Positions 9,432-18,155 are shown, counted from the first letter of the stretch. The stretch is DNA of 64,000 nt from Pedococcus dokdonensis (GCF_900104525.1 NZ_LT629711.1:3224001-3288000), one strand, 5' to 3'. Notes: generated by a model from the letters alone, not told the origin. Numbers and translations are program-made.

Positions 9432-9689
9432 GGGATTCTCCTGTGGTGGTGCCGACCACGCAGTTCGGTGTTCAGCGTAGTGAGGGATCGCTTCATCGGA
9501 CAGGAGAAGCCCACGGGTCGGGTGATACCGGACACCGACCGAAATCTCGCGGGAGGGCTGGCGCGTCGGAGCCCAGGACAGGTGCCGGAAAAAACTTCTG
9601 GCGGCGATGTATCAGGCACCCCGGGCCCCGCTCTTGTCCACTGTCAGGCCTGGTCGGGGGACGAGGTGGACACAACGAAAGGAAACCCG
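9432..9689. other. Intergenic region upstream of the S8 protease operon
   Basis: About 260 bases without a convincing gene. It must carry the promoter of the minus-strand protease/sigma/CHAT operon; a TACGCT hexamer near 9475 on the minus strand is a weak -10 candidate and no clear -35 is visible, which would suit control by the operon's own ECF sigma factor. Nothing else recognised. Confidence 0.4.
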
Positions 9690-9878
9690 ATGTCGTGCAC
9701 GATCTGTCGCAGGGGGCGACGGATCCAGCACGTGGAGGGCCGCCGGGCACAGGGGTGCCGGCGGATCGGACGGCAGGTCGTGGGGGCGTGCTGCCGTCCC
9801 GCCCTTCGGGGCGAGTCGCCGGGTAGGTCAGGTCGAGGAAGGTGCTGGTCGGGGGTTGCCAGCACGCGCCAGGCCTGA
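9690..9878 (+). CDS. Possible small Arg/Cys-rich protein
   Basis: 62 codons from ATG 9690 to TGA 9878, preceded by an AAAGGAAA box about 5 bases upstream. The product begins MSCTICRRGRR and is rich in arginine with cysteines at C3, C6 and later pairs. No family is recognised. The codon third positions are less GC-biased than in neighbouring genes, so this may be non-coding; it is listed because of the ribosome-binding site and the CxxC start. Confidence 0.25.
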   Translation: MSCTICRRGRRIQHVEGRRAQGCRRIGRQVVGACCRPALRGESPGRSGRGRCWSGVASTRQA

Positions 9879-9913
9879 CCTCCTCGGCGACGAACGTTGC
9901 GTCCAGCAACAGG

Positions 9914-9951
9914 AGCGGCACGGCATACCAGACCTCGTATGCCGTGCCGCT
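9914..9951. terminator. Perfect 15-bp hairpin, probable bidirectional terminator
   Basis: AGCGGCACGGCATAC at 9914-9928 is the exact reverse complement of 9937-9951, with an 8-base loop. It stands just beyond the stop of the minus-strand YtxH-like gene (stop 9968) and can end that transcript. Each arm contains the over-represented heptamer GGCATAC/GTATGCC. There is no long T run, as is usual for actinobacterial terminators. Confidence 0.7.
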
Positions 9952-9967
9952 TCGCTGTGCGCGTCCG

Positions 9968-10300
9968 CTAGGGGAGCTGGCCGGGACCGGGTCCGAACCC
10001 GGTGGTGTCCGCGTGCAGCCGGCGGTCGGTGCCGCGGTGGGTCGTCTCGGGAAGGTCCTCGCCGGTGAGGCGCTCCTTGGCGCTCGCGCCCGCGGACTTG
10101 GCCGCGTCGCCGAGCTTGGCCGCCACGACGGGCGCCTGCTCCTTCACGGCCTGCTTGACGGTGTCGACCCGCGCCTGGACTGGGTCACTGCCCCAGACCC
10201 GGTCGGCCTGCGTCTTGATCTGCTGGTACCTCTTCTGGCCGGCCTTGGCCCCGAGCACGTAGCCCGCAGCGAGACCGGCGAGGAACGAGAGCTTTGCCAT
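9968..10300 (-). CDS. YtxH-like small membrane-associated protein
   Basis: 110 residues from ATG 10300; this start is preferred to the upstream ATG 10309 because AAAGGA lies 8 bases before it. The N-terminus has a short hydrophobic segment with the characteristic LAGLAAGYVLGAKAGQKRY, followed by a helical, Ala/Lys-rich part (VDTVKQAVKEQAPVVAAKLGDAAKSA is typical of the family). Such proteins are widespread in actinobacteria, usually single genes of unknown function, thought to be membrane-anchored. The gene ends just before the perfect hairpin at 9914-9951. Confidence 0.75.
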   Translation of the reverse strand: MAKLSFLAGLAAGYVLGAKAGQKRYQQIKTQADRVWGSDPVQARVDTVKQAVKEQAPVVAAKLGDAAKSAGASAKERLTGEDLPETTHRGTDRRLHADTTGFGPGPGQLP

Positions 10301-10407
10301 GGTTCGCATCCTTTGGTCGGTTCCTCGACCCTAACAAGACCGCAGGTCAGAGGCTTCTCGAGCAGGTGACCCGAGGTGTGCGGCGGGCACAGGCGTCGTG
10401 GGTGCGG

Positions 10408-11207
10408 TCAGAAGAGCGCGGGCGCGTTCGTCGCCGCGGTGTAGGCGGCGACCGCGACCAGCAGGACGGCGAAGGCACGGTTCAGCTGCCGTGGGGGCAG
10501 GCGGGCAGTCAGGCGCCCGCCGACCAGGCTGCCGAGGACGGCGACCACGGTGAAGGCGACGACGACGGTCCAGTCGACCCCGGTGGCACCCGTGCTGGCG
10601 CGGGCCGTGAGGGCAGTGGCGCTGTTGACGGCGATGACCAGCAGGCTGGTGCCGACCGCGACGGGCATGGGGATGGACAGCGCCAGGACCAGGGCGGGCA
10701 CGAGGGCGAACCCGCCGCCGACGCCGAAGAAGCCGGTGAGCAGCCCCACCGCGCTGGCCGTCACGACGACCTTGAGCACGCGTGGGCAGGCACAGGCCAG
10801 GGGCCGCAGCGACAGCATCGGCCCGGGCTCACGCGCAGTGTCCGCCTCGGGTCGCTGCGAGCGGCGCAGCATGAGGACGGCCACCAGGAGGACGAGCCCG
10901 GCGAAGGCGGTCAGCAGCACCTCGGGCCGCACCTGCGCGGCAGCGGCGGAGCCGGCGAACGAGCCGGCGGTGCCGAGCGCACCGAAGGCCAGGCCCTGCC
11001 CGAACCGGACGTGGCCACGCCGGGCGGGGGAACCAGCGCGATCAGGGAGGTGGCCCCGACGATGAGCAGGGAGCCGGTGGTCGCCAGGTGCGGGTCCTGG
11101 CCCAGCAGGTAGACCAGGGCCGGGACGGTGAGGATGGACCCTCCGCCTCCGAGGGCGCCGAGGGTCACGCCGATGAGCAGTGCGACCGGCAGGACGAGGA
11201 GTGACAC
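10408..11207 (-). pseudogene. Sulfite exporter TauE/SafE family permease, frameshifted
   Basis: The N-terminal part starts at GTG 11207 (VSLLVLPVALLIGVTLGALG) with a GGAAGGAG box upstream, and carries the family's glycine-rich first-helix motif GALGGGGSILTVPALVYLL. At a run of five C on the minus strand (11026-11030) the frame shifts: after LIALVP the remaining TauE sequence (GHVRFGQGLAFGALGTAGSF, then VLLTAFAGLVLLVAVLML and TGFFGVGGGFALVPALVLAL) is in another frame and ends at 10408. Adding one base would give a roughly 265-residue, eight-helix permease. This may be a real decay, a phase-variable site or a sequence error. Context (persulfide dioxygenase, CstR) suggests sulfite or thiosulfate export. 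Confidence 0.75.
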
Positions 11208-11271
11208 GCGGGTGCGGCTCCTTCCGGCTGTGCGTGGTGCGCTGTGGTCGGTGTCCGGCCTCGCGGAGAGG

Positions 11272-11448
11272 TCAGCGACCGAACAACCTGGCAAGCCGGC
11301 CCCCGCCGGACGCGGCTGACTTCTCCTCGTCGCTGTGACCCGGGCAGCGGTCCGCGCGCGGCACGCCGGCCATGACCTGGTCGACGTGCTGGCCGCAACC
11401 GGCCCAGGTGGTCTTGCCGCAGACCTTGCAGCTCGCTGCACGGCACAT
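11272..11448 (-). CDS. Small conserved Cys-rich protein of the persulfide operon
   Basis: 58 residues from ATG 11448 (AAGGAG box 8 bases upstream) to TGA 11272. The product starts MCRAASCKVCGKTTWAGCGQ and has five cysteines plus conserved-looking HVDQVM, VP..DRCPGH elements, resembling small zinc-ribbon-like proteins that are common in actinobacteria. It lies between the rhodanese fusion gene and the TauE permease on the same strand, so it probably belongs to the same transcript. The cysteine spacing suggests metal or sulfur binding; the function is unknown. Its length, start site and cysteine pattern argue for a real gene. Confidence 0.75.
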   Translation of the reverse strand: MCRAASCKVCGKTTWAGCGQHVDQVMAGVPRADRCPGHSDEEKSAASGGGRLARLFGR

Positions 11449-11500
11449 GGTGGTGCTCCTTCAGTTCGGTGGATGAGTCGGTGGGGTCGAAGACCGGCGG

Positions 11501-12904
11501 TCAGGCGGCGGTCGCCATGGGAAGGCCCGCGGCGACGGCGTTCTCGGCGAAGCTGTCGTCGACGGCGACCACGTGCAGGCCATGGGCGGCGAGCACGGAT
11601 GCGGCGATGGACGCGCGGTACCCGCCGGCGCAGTGCACCCACACCTCGCCGCTCGGGACCTCGGCGATGCGGGTCAGCAGCTCGTGCAGCGGGAGGTTGG
11701 TGGCGCCGTCGATGTGCCCGTCCGCGTACTCGCTCGCACGGCGCACGTCCAGCACGGCCACCCGGCGGTGGTGGCGGACCTCGGACAGGTCGGCGAACAC
11801 CGCCCGCTCGAAGCTGCCGAGGCCTGCGTCGGTCCAGTCCTCAGGCCTGCCCGTGGCGGCTCCCTCGAGCTTGTCGATGCCGATGCGGACCAGCTCGCGC
11901 TGGGCTTCGGCCACCTGGCCCGGGCTGTCGCCGAGGAGGGTCAGGGGGGTGCCCCACGGAATGAGCCAGCCGAGGTAGGTGGCGAACTGGCCGTCGAGGC
12001 CGAAGTTGAGGGTGCCGGTGACGTGACCGGTGGCGAACGCGGTGCGCGAGCGCAGGTCGACGACCCACTCGCCCTCCGCGATGCGCGCAGCCAGGGTGGC
12101 CTTGTCCGCCGCCTGCGGAGCGCTCAGGTCGGCCTCGGTCGGTCCGGCGCTGTTGGCGGGTCCCATGTGGGCGTAGTACGCGGGGTAGGCGTCCAGAGCG
12201 GCGAGCGTGTCGGCGACCCACCGCTCCCGCCGCTGGGTCAGGGCCGGGTTCTGCCGCAGCTCGGCGCCGATGGTGGAGGCGGTGGCCTCGCCGGTGGAAC
12301 CGGCCGAGCAGAAGGATCCGAAGCCGTGGGTCGGGAGGACTGCGGTGTGCTCCGGCAGCTCGTCGGCGAGCCGGTGCGCGGAGGTGAACTGGTGGTGGAC
12401 CAGCTCGTGGGTGTGCTCGTGGCCCAGCAGGTCGGGCCGGCCGGTCGCCCCGAAGAGCAGCGATCCGCCGGTGAACACACCCACTGGCTCGAACGAGTCG
12501 CCCGCGGTCGGCGCGGCTTCGAGAGCGTAGGAGAGGTGGGTGTAGGTGTGGCCGGGGGTGGCGATGGCCCGCACGCGCATCCTGTCGGACACCTCGACCA
12601 CCTCGCCGTCCCTGACGGGAGTGCGCTCGTAGGCGACCTGGTCGGCGGCGTTGACGTGGTACGCGGCGCCCGTGGCCGCGGCGAGGGCAAGGCCACCGGT
12701 GACGTAGTCGTTGTGGATGTGCGTCTCGAAGACGTGGGTGATGGCGACGCCGTGCTCGTCGGCGACGGCGAGGACGCGGTCGATGTCGCGCTGCGGATCG
12801 ATGACGACGGCCACCGAGCCGTCGTGGGCGAGGTAGGAGCGGTCACCCAGGGTCGGGGTGTCGATGGGGACGATGACCACGGTGGCCGTCGTGGGGGCGC
12901 TCAT
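11501..12904 (-). CDS. Persulfide dioxygenase-rhodanese fusion (CstB-like)
   Basis: 467 residues from ATG 12904, chosen because MSAPTTATVV is the natural N-terminus and the operator lies just upstream. Residues ~1-250 are a metallo-beta-lactamase domain with the metal ligands in THIHNDYVTGG, TPGHT and the late His of LPTHGFGSFC, typical of ETHE1-type persulfide dioxygenases. Two rhodanese domains follow: the first (residues ~270-350) has LRSRTAFATGH with no active-site Cys visible, the second ends with the active loop VHCAGGYRAS, whose Cys is intact. It should oxidise persulfides to sulfite and transfer sulfane sulfur. Divergent from a CstR-like repressor and followed by the small Cys protein and TauE. 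Confidence 0.9.
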   Translation of the reverse strand: MSAPTTATVVIVPIDTPTLGDRSYLAHDGSVAVVIDPQRDIDRVLAVADEHGVAITHVFETHIHNDYVTGGLALAAATGAAYHVNAADQVAYERTPVRDGEVVEVSDRMRVRAIATPGHTYTHLSYALEAAPTAGDSFEPVGVFTGGSLLFGATGRPDLLGHEHTHELVHHQFTSAHRLADELPEHTAVLPTHGFGSFCSAGSTGEATASTIGAELRQNPALTQRRERWVADTLAALDAYPAYYAHMGPANSAGPTEADLSAPQAADKATLAARIAEGEWVVDLRSRTAFATGHVTGTLNFGLDGQFATYLGWLIPWGTPLTLLGDSPGQVAEAQRELVRIGIDKLEGAATGRPEDWTDAGLGSFERAVFADLSEVRHHRRVAVLDVRRASEYADGHIDGATNLPLHELLTRIAEVPSGEVWVHCAGGYRASIAASVLAAHGLHVVAVDDSFAENAVAAGLPMATAA

Positions 12905-12936
12905 GGGCGTTCTTTCGCGGTGGGAGGTGAGGGAGA

Positions 12937-12956
12937 GGATACCTCGGGGGGTATCC
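12937..12956. promoter_or_regulatory. CsoR/CstR-type operator 1
   Basis: GGATACCTCGGGGGGTATCC, an inverted repeat with GGATACC/GGGTATCC arms around a G tract, 33 bases upstream of the persulfide dioxygenase start. G-tract palindromes of this form are the known binding sites of CsoR/CstR-family repressors. It matches the second site at 12973-12990. Confidence 0.8.
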
Positions 12957-12972
12957 AGCTGCTCGCAGACTA

Positions 12973-13351
<379 letters not shown>

Positions 13352-13373
13352 CGCCGAGCCCTCCCAGCACCGG

Positions 13374-13408
13374 CGAAGGGCCCGACCGCTTGGCGGTCGG
13401 GCCCTTCG
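13374..13408. terminator. 15-bp perfect hairpin terminator after cstR
   Basis: CGAAGGGCCCGACCG (13374-13388) pairs fully with 13394-13408 around a 5-base loop. It lies between the convergent cstR gene and tRNA-Ser and can end both transcripts. Confidence 0.85.
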
Positions 13409-13415
13409 GCGCGGG

Positions 13416-13500
13416 CGGCGGGTGTGGGATTTGAACCCACGAGAGGTTGCCCTCTGGTCGCTTTCAAGGCGACTGCACTCGGCCACTATGCGAACCCGCC
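13416..13500 (-). tRNA. tRNA-Ser (anticodon UGA)
   Basis: 85 bases on the minus strand. The acceptor stem GGCGGGT (13500-13494) pairs with ACCCGCC (13423-13417), discriminator G at 13416. The anticodon loop holds TGA (complement of 13464-13466), reading UCA-type serine codons, and there is the long variable arm of class II serine tRNAs and a GGTTCAAAT T-loop. The CCA end is not encoded. Confidence 0.95.
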
Positions 13501-13819
13501 CGGGTTGCGCGCCAACTATTCCAGACCTTCCCTTCCGGGCTGGAGCGAGTACCGTGGAGGGCAGCAGGAGGGTGCGCCACGAGCAAGCTCGCCGGCCCCG
13601 GGGTTGACGCCCGAATTGTGTTGAATAGCAGCAAAATTCGTGATGCGATCCCAACAGTTCGACCTCACTCATACGCGAATTGAAGGATCCTGAAGCAGCC
13701 TTCACGCGACTAGCGTTCAGCGACGGGGGAGATGAGACGTCCGCTTTCGGGCGGCGGGCCGGAGGCCGGGCAACCCTGCAGCCCGGCCTTCGTGCCGTCC
13801 GGGACCAGGTCGATACGGG
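13501..13819. other. Intergenic region with hairpin 13763-13789
   Basis: About 320 bases between tRNA-Ser and the MocR gene. The left part should carry the tRNA promoter; 13610-13690 is AT-rich with no recognised motif. A 9-bp hairpin, AGGCCGGGC (13763-13771) with GCCCGGCCT (13781-13789), lies 31 bases past the MocR stop and may terminate that transcript. No gene seen. Confidence 0.5.
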
Positions 13820-15184
13820 TCAGCGTGCGCGGCCCGGGCGGCCGCCCGCCAGGGCGGCGTCGGCGAGGGCGGTGGCCACCTCGTCGAGGTCTCCCGTGAC
13901 CGCTCCGACCGTGACCCGCACGTGCCCGCCCACCTCAGGTGGGCCCAGCCGGAACGGTGCCCCCGCCGCGACCCCGATGCCCCGACTGGCGAGCAGCACG
14001 ACGGCGGCCGTCTCGTCGAGGACCGGCACCCAGATGTTGATCCCCTCGGTGCCCGGCACCGCCACGCCCCGCGCGGCCAGGGAGTCGACGACGTGGGCCC
14101 GCCGCGCGGCATACGTGCTCGAGGCGTGGGCCACCTCCGCGCGAGCGGTCTCGCTGGTGAGCAACCCGAGCAGCACCTGTTGGAGCAGCCGGCTCGACCA
14201 GCCCTGGCCGAGCTCGCGTCGCGCCGTCACGGCGCGGTGCAGTCCGGCAGGGGCGCTGAGTGCCGCGAGGCGCAGGTCCGGTCCGTGCGACTTCGAGAAG
14301 GAGCGGATGTATGCCGTGTGGTCGGGTCGCCACCGTCCCAGGCTCACGAGCGTCTCGCCCGAGAGGCCGGCCGCCGAGTCGTCCTCGACGACGATGGTCT
14401 CGGTGCCGTCGAGCAGGGCCGCGATCGCGCGGGCCCGGGCCGCCGTCATGGTGACGCCGACCGGGTTCTGGGCGCGGGGTTGCAGGAAGACCGCGGCCAC
14501 GGGTTCGCGCAGCGCCTCCTCGAGGGCGGCGAGGGACAGCCCTTCGGCGTCGAGCGGCACGCCGACCAGCTGCGCACCGACCGACTCGAGCAGGTCGACC
14601 AGCGGCGGGAAGCCGGGGTCCTCCACCACCACCCGGTCGCCGAAGCGCAGCGTGGTGCGCACGACCAGGTCCATGGCGTCCATGGCGCCGTCGACCACGG
14701 ACAGGTGGTCGGCGGCATACGGCCAGTCGGCGCGCAGGACGTCCGCGAGCGCAGGGAGGACGGGGTCGTCGAGGTAGCTGCCGGTCTTCGGGGCCGAGGT
14801 CAGCGACGTCAGCACCGGGCCGAGCGAGGGCAGCAGCGCAGGGTCGGGGACCCCGGTCGACAGGTCGAGGGTGAAGACGGACTCGTGCCGCAGCGCCTGC
14901 CGGTAGCGGCCACCGGCCGGGCCGCCCTGCTCCAGCACGGTCGTGCCGCGTCGTCCGTCGGCGTGGACCGCGCCCGACCGCGCCAGCAGTGCCCAGGCGG
15001 CACTCACCGTCGTGGGCGACAGCGCCAGCTCTGCCGCGACCGTCCGGATCGGCGGCAGGCGGTCGCCCGCGGCCAGCTCACCGTCACGGATCGCGGCCGA
15101 CACCGCGTGGGCGAGGCCCTTCGCGGTGGGCTGGTCGAGGCGGTGCTCGAGGGCGGACAGGAGCTCGGTCATGGTTTGTACCAT
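13820..15184 (-). CDS. MocR-family regulator (GntR HTH + aminotransferase fold)
   Basis: 454 residues from ATG 15184 (ATG 15172 is an alternative; neither has a clear ribosome site). Residues ~15-85 are a GntR winged helix (AAGDRLPPIRTVAAELALSPTTVSAAWALLARSG). The rest is a class I aminotransferase-like domain with the PLP lysine in SFSKSHGPDLRLA and the NPVG, EDDSA motifs. MocR proteins bind PLP or its adducts and act on adjacent metabolic genes. It is divergent from an MmsA/aminotransferase/PuuB-like operon, which it probably controls; the ATGGT-TTGT-ACCAT palindrome over its own start codons is a likely binding site. Confidence 0.88.
   Translation of the reverse strand: MVQTMTELLSALEHRLDQPTAKGLAHAVSAAIRDGELAAGDRLPPIRTVAAELALSPTTVSAAWALLARSGAVHADGRRGTTVLEQGGPAGGRYRQALRHESVFTLDLSTGVPDPALLPSLGPVLTSLTSAPKTGSYLDDPVLPALADVLRADWPYAADHLSVVDGAMDAMDLVVRTTLRFGDRVVVEDPGFPPLVDLLESVGAQLVGVPLDAEGLSLAALEEALREPVAAVFLQPRAQNPVGVTMTAARARAIAALLDGTETIVVEDDSAAGLSGETLVSLGRWRPDHTAYIRSFSKSHGPDLRLAALSAPAGLHRAVTARRELGQGWSSRLLQQVLLGLLTSETARAEVAHASSTYAARRAHVVDSLAARGVAVPGTEGINIWVPVLDETAAVVLLASRGIGVAAGAPFRLGPPEVGGHVRVTVGAVTGDLDEVATALADAALAGGRPGRAR
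15171..15184. promoter_or_regulatory. Probable MocR operator
   Basis: ATGGTTTGTACCAT, a 5-bp inverted repeat with 4-base spacer. Further half-sites (TACCA at 15205-15209, ATGGT at 15222-15226) lie between the divergent genes. MocR proteins typically bind several ATGGT-like half-sites. The site covers the MocR start region, implying autoregulation. Confidence 0.5.
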
Positions 15185-15233
15185 AGCAATAGTGACATTG
15201 TGTTACCAGCGAGTGGATCGTATGGTGGGTGGT

Positions 15234-16724
15234 ATGACGACGCGCATCTCCCACTGGATCGACGGCCGCTCCACCGCGGGCACCTCCGGACGCTCTGCTC
15301 CGGTGCACAACCCGGCCACCGGCGTGGTCACCGCCGAGGTCGACCTGGCCTCCGCCGAGGAGCTCGGCGCCGCGGTCGCCAGCGCGGTCGAGGCCGCCCG
15401 GGAGTGGCGCCACTCCTCGCTCAGCCGACGAGCAGCGGTGCTCTTCGCCTTCCGCGAGCTGCTTCACCAGCGCACCGACGAGCTCAGCGCCATCATCACC
15501 GCCGAGCACGGCAAGGTGCTGTCCGACGCCGCGGGTGAGATCGCCCGCGGACTGGAGAACGTCGAGTTCGCCACCGGGGTCCCGAACCTCCTCAAGGGCG
15601 GGTTCAGCGAGCAGGCCGCGACGGGCGTCGACGTCTACAACATCCGCCAGCCGCTTGGTGTCGTCGCCGGAATCACGCCGTTCAACTTCCCGGCGATGGT
15701 GCCGCTGTGGATGTGCGCCAACGCGATCGCCTGCGGCAACGCCTTCATCCTCAAGCCGAGCGAGAAGGACCCGTCCGCAGCCCTCTTCCTCGCCCAGCTC
15801 TGGAAGGAAGCCGGTCTGCCGGACGGCGTCTTCACGGTCGTGCACGGTGACAAGGTCGCCGTCGACGCGATCCTCGACCACCCGGACATCGCGGCCGTGA
15901 GCTTCGTCGGGTCGACCCCGATCGCGAAGTACATCTACGAGCGAGGCACCGCCAACGGCAAGCGCGTCCAGGCGCTCGGGGGCGCGAAGAACCACGCCCT
16001 GGTCCTGCCCGACGCCGACATCGACATGGCCGCCGACGCCGTGGTGTCCGCCGCCTACGGCGCGGCCGGTGAGCGCTGCATGGCCCTCTCGGTCGCCGTG
16101 GCGGTGGGCGAGGTCGCCCAGCCGCTGGTCGACGCCATCGCCGCCCGGCTGCCCAAGCTGACCGTGGGCGACGGCGCCGACCCCGACACCGACATGGGCC
16201 CGCTGATCACCGCCGAGCACCGCGACAAGGTGGCCGCCTACGTCGACGCCGGCGAGGCAGCCGGCGCGAGCGTCGTCGTCGACGGCCGCACCGGTGACCA
16301 CCCGCAGGAGGGCTTCTTCCTCGGCACCACCCTGCTCGACCACGTCCAGCCCGAGATGACCGTCTACACCGACGAGATCTTCGGCCCGGTGCTGTCGGTC
16401 GTGCGCGTCGACACCTACGAAGCGGGCATCGCGCTGATCAACGCCAACCAGTACGCCAACGGCACCGCGATCTTCACCCGCGACGGTGGGGTGGCCCGCC
16501 AGTTCCAGTACGACGTCGAGGTCGGCATGGTCGGCATCAACGTGCCGATCCCGGTGCCGGTCGCCTACTACTCGTTCGGCGGCTGGAAGGACTCGCTGTT
16601 CGGGGACACCCACATGTACGGCCCCGAGGGGATCAGCTTCTACACCCGCGGCAAGGTCGTCACGCAGCGCTGGCCCGACCCGGCGACGTCGAGCGTCGAC
16701 CTCGGCTTCCCCCGGACCCGCTGA
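15234..16724 (+). CDS. mmsA: Methylmalonate-semialdehyde dehydrogenase, CoA-acylating
   Basis: 496 residues from ATG 15234; an ATG 12 bases upstream is also possible, but MTTRISHWIDG is the usual family start. MmsA converts methylmalonate or malonate semialdehyde to propionyl- or acetyl-CoA with NAD. The family signatures LGVVAGITPFNFPAMVPLW and the active-site Cys in GAAGERCMALSV are intact. The length is standard. Its stop overlaps the start of the following aminotransferase by one base, indicating coupled expression. Together they could take omega-amino acids such as beta-alanine or 3-aminoisobutyrate to acyl-CoA. Confidence 0.92.
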   Translation: MTTRISHWIDGRSTAGTSGRSAPVHNPATGVVTAEVDLASAEELGAAVASAVEAAREWRHSSLSRRAAVLFAFRELLHQRTDELSAIITAEHGKVLSDAAGEIARGLENVEFATGVPNLLKGGFSEQAATGVDVYNIRQPLGVVAGITPFNFPAMVPLWMCANAIACGNAFILKPSEKDPSAALFLAQLWKEAGLPDGVFTVVHGDKVAVDAILDHPDIAAVSFVGSTPIAKYIYERGTANGKRVQALGGAKNHALVLPDADIDMAADAVVSAAYGAAGERCMALSVAVAVGEVAQPLVDAIAARLPKLTVGDGADPDTDMGPLITAEHRDKVAAYVDAGEAAGASVVVDGRTGDHPQEGFFLGTTLLDHVQPEMTVYTDEIFGPVLSVVRVDTYEAGIALINANQYANGTAIFTRDGGVARQFQYDVEVGMVGINVPIPVPVAYYSFGGWKDSLFGDTHMYGPEGISFYTRGKVVTQRWPDPATSSVDLGFPRTR

Positions 16725-18112
16725 TGACGATCGAGGAGCTGACCGTGGCCAGTGCCTTCACGAGCAACACCGAGGAGCAGGTGCGTCGCGACGACCGCGC
16801 GCACGTCTTCCACTCGTGGTCGGCGCAGGGACTCATCGACCCGCTGCCGATCGCCGACGCGCTGGGCTCCCACTTCACCGACTACACCGGCAAGCGCTAC
16901 CTCGACTTCTCGAGCCAGCTCGTCAACGTCAACATCGGCTACCAGCACCCCAAGCTGGTGGCGGCGATCCAGGAGCAGGCCGGTCGGCTCACGACGATCA
17001 GCCCGGCGTTCGCCAACGACGCACGATCCGAGGCCGCGCGGCTCATCAGCGAGCTGGCGCCGGGCGACCTCAACCGCGTGTTCTTCACCAACGGCGGGGC
17101 CGAGGCGAACGAGAACGCGCTGCGCATGGCGCGCCTCCACACCGGACGCCACAAGGTGCTGGCGGCCTACCGCAGCTACCACGGCGCCACTGCGGGAGCC
17201 ATTGCCCTGACTGGCGATCCGCGACGCTGGCCGTCCGAGCCGGGTATGCCGGGCATCGTGCGCTACTGGGGCCCGTACCCCTACCGCTCCGCGTTCCACG
17301 CCCGGGACGAGCAGGAGGAGGGGGTGCGTGCGCTGCAGCACCTGCGCGACCTCGTCACGGTCGAGGGACCACAGACGATCGCCGCGATCATCCTCGAGAC
17401 CGTGGTCGGCACCAACGGGATCCTGGTGCCGCCGCCCGGCTACCTCCAGGGCGTGCGCGAGCTGTGCGACGAGTTCGGGATCGTGATGATCGCCGACGAG
17501 GTGATGGCCGGGTTCGCGCGCTGCGGTGAGTGGTTCGCAATCGACCACTGGGGGGTCAAGCCCGACCTGATCACCTTCGCCAAGGGAGTCAACAGCGGCT
17601 ACGTGCCGCTGGGTGGAGTCGTGATCTCGGAGCGGATCGCCGCGAGCTTCGACCAGCGGCCGTTCCCCGGTGGGCTGACCTACTCGGGCCACCCGCTCGC
17701 CTGCGCGTCCGCCGTCGCCTCGATCGAGATCTTCAAGGAGGAGGGCATCGTCGAGCACGCCCGTTCGCTGGGCGCCGACGTCATCGGCCCCGGCCTGCGC
17801 GAGCTGGCCGAGCGGCACCCGAGCATCGGGGAAGTCCGCGGGCTCGGGGTGTTCTGGGCGCTGGAGCTGGTGCGCGACCGGGCGACCCGTGAACCCTTGG
17901 TGCCGTTCAACGCCGGTGGGGCGGACGCCAAGCCGATGAACGACTTCGCAGCCGCCTGCAAGGAGCGCGGGCTCTGGCCGTTCATCCACTTCAACCGCAC
18001 CCACGTCGTCCCGCCGTGCACCACGACTGCCGACGAGGTGCGCGAGGGGCTGGCCATCCTCGACGAGGCCCTCACCGTCGCGGATGCGTTCTACACCGGC
18101 GCGGACGCCTGA
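16724..18112 (+). CDS. Class III omega-aminotransferase
   Basis: 462 residues, PLP-dependent. It starts at ATG 16724 inside the mmsA stop. Class III features are visible: FFTNGGAEANENALRMAR, YRSYHGAT, the aspartate of MIADEVMAGFARCG and the PLP lysine in ITFAKGVNSGYVPLGG. Together with MmsA it probably removes the amino group from an omega-amino acid (beta-alanine, 3-aminoisobutyrate, GABA or a polyamine product). The specific substrate cannot be read from sequence. A structured 57-base gap separates it from the FAD oxidase gene. Confidence 0.88.
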   Translation: MTIEELTVASAFTSNTEEQVRRDDRAHVFHSWSAQGLIDPLPIADALGSHFTDYTGKRYLDFSSQLVNVNIGYQHPKLVAAIQEQAGRLTTISPAFANDARSEAARLISELAPGDLNRVFFTNGGAEANENALRMARLHTGRHKVLAAYRSYHGATAGAIALTGDPRRWPSEPGMPGIVRYWGPYPYRSAFHARDEQEEGVRALQHLRDLVTVEGPQTIAAIILETVVGTNGILVPPPGYLQGVRELCDEFGIVMIADEVMAGFARCGEWFAIDHWGVKPDLITFAKGVNSGYVPLGGVVISERIAASFDQRPFPGGLTYSGHPLACASAVASIEIFKEEGIVEHARSLGADVIGPGLRELAERHPSIGEVRGLGVFWALELVRDRATREPLVPFNAGGADAKPMNDFAAACKERGLWPFIHFNRTHVVPPCTTTADEVREGLAILDEALTVADAFYTGADA

Positions 18113-18122
18113 CCGCATGCCC

Positions 18123-18155
18123 GGCGCTATCTCATGCAAAAGGCGAGTTAGCGCC
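18123..18155 (+). promoter_or_regulatory. Interrupted hairpin before the oxidase gene
   Basis: GGCGCTA-T-CTC (18123-18133) pairs with GAG-T-TAGCGCC (18145-18155) with one T/T mismatch and an 11-base loop containing AAAA. It occupies most of the 57-base gap between the aminotransferase stop and the FAD oxidase start. No T tract follows, so it is better seen as an RNA processing or protein-binding site than a terminator. Confidence 0.45.

Noticed and set aside
7794..9689. Long plus-strand open frame opposite the S8 protease gene
   Set aside because: Shadow of the protease gene; composition is typical of reverse reading of GC-rich coding DNA. Only its last part (9690-9878) has its own ribosome site and is listed separately.
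9795..9815. CCCTTCGGGG resembling the tRNA-Arg 3' end, considered as a second attachment site
   Set aside because: Only about nine bases match and the rest of the T-arm and acceptor sequence is missing; it is also far outside the island side of the tRNA.
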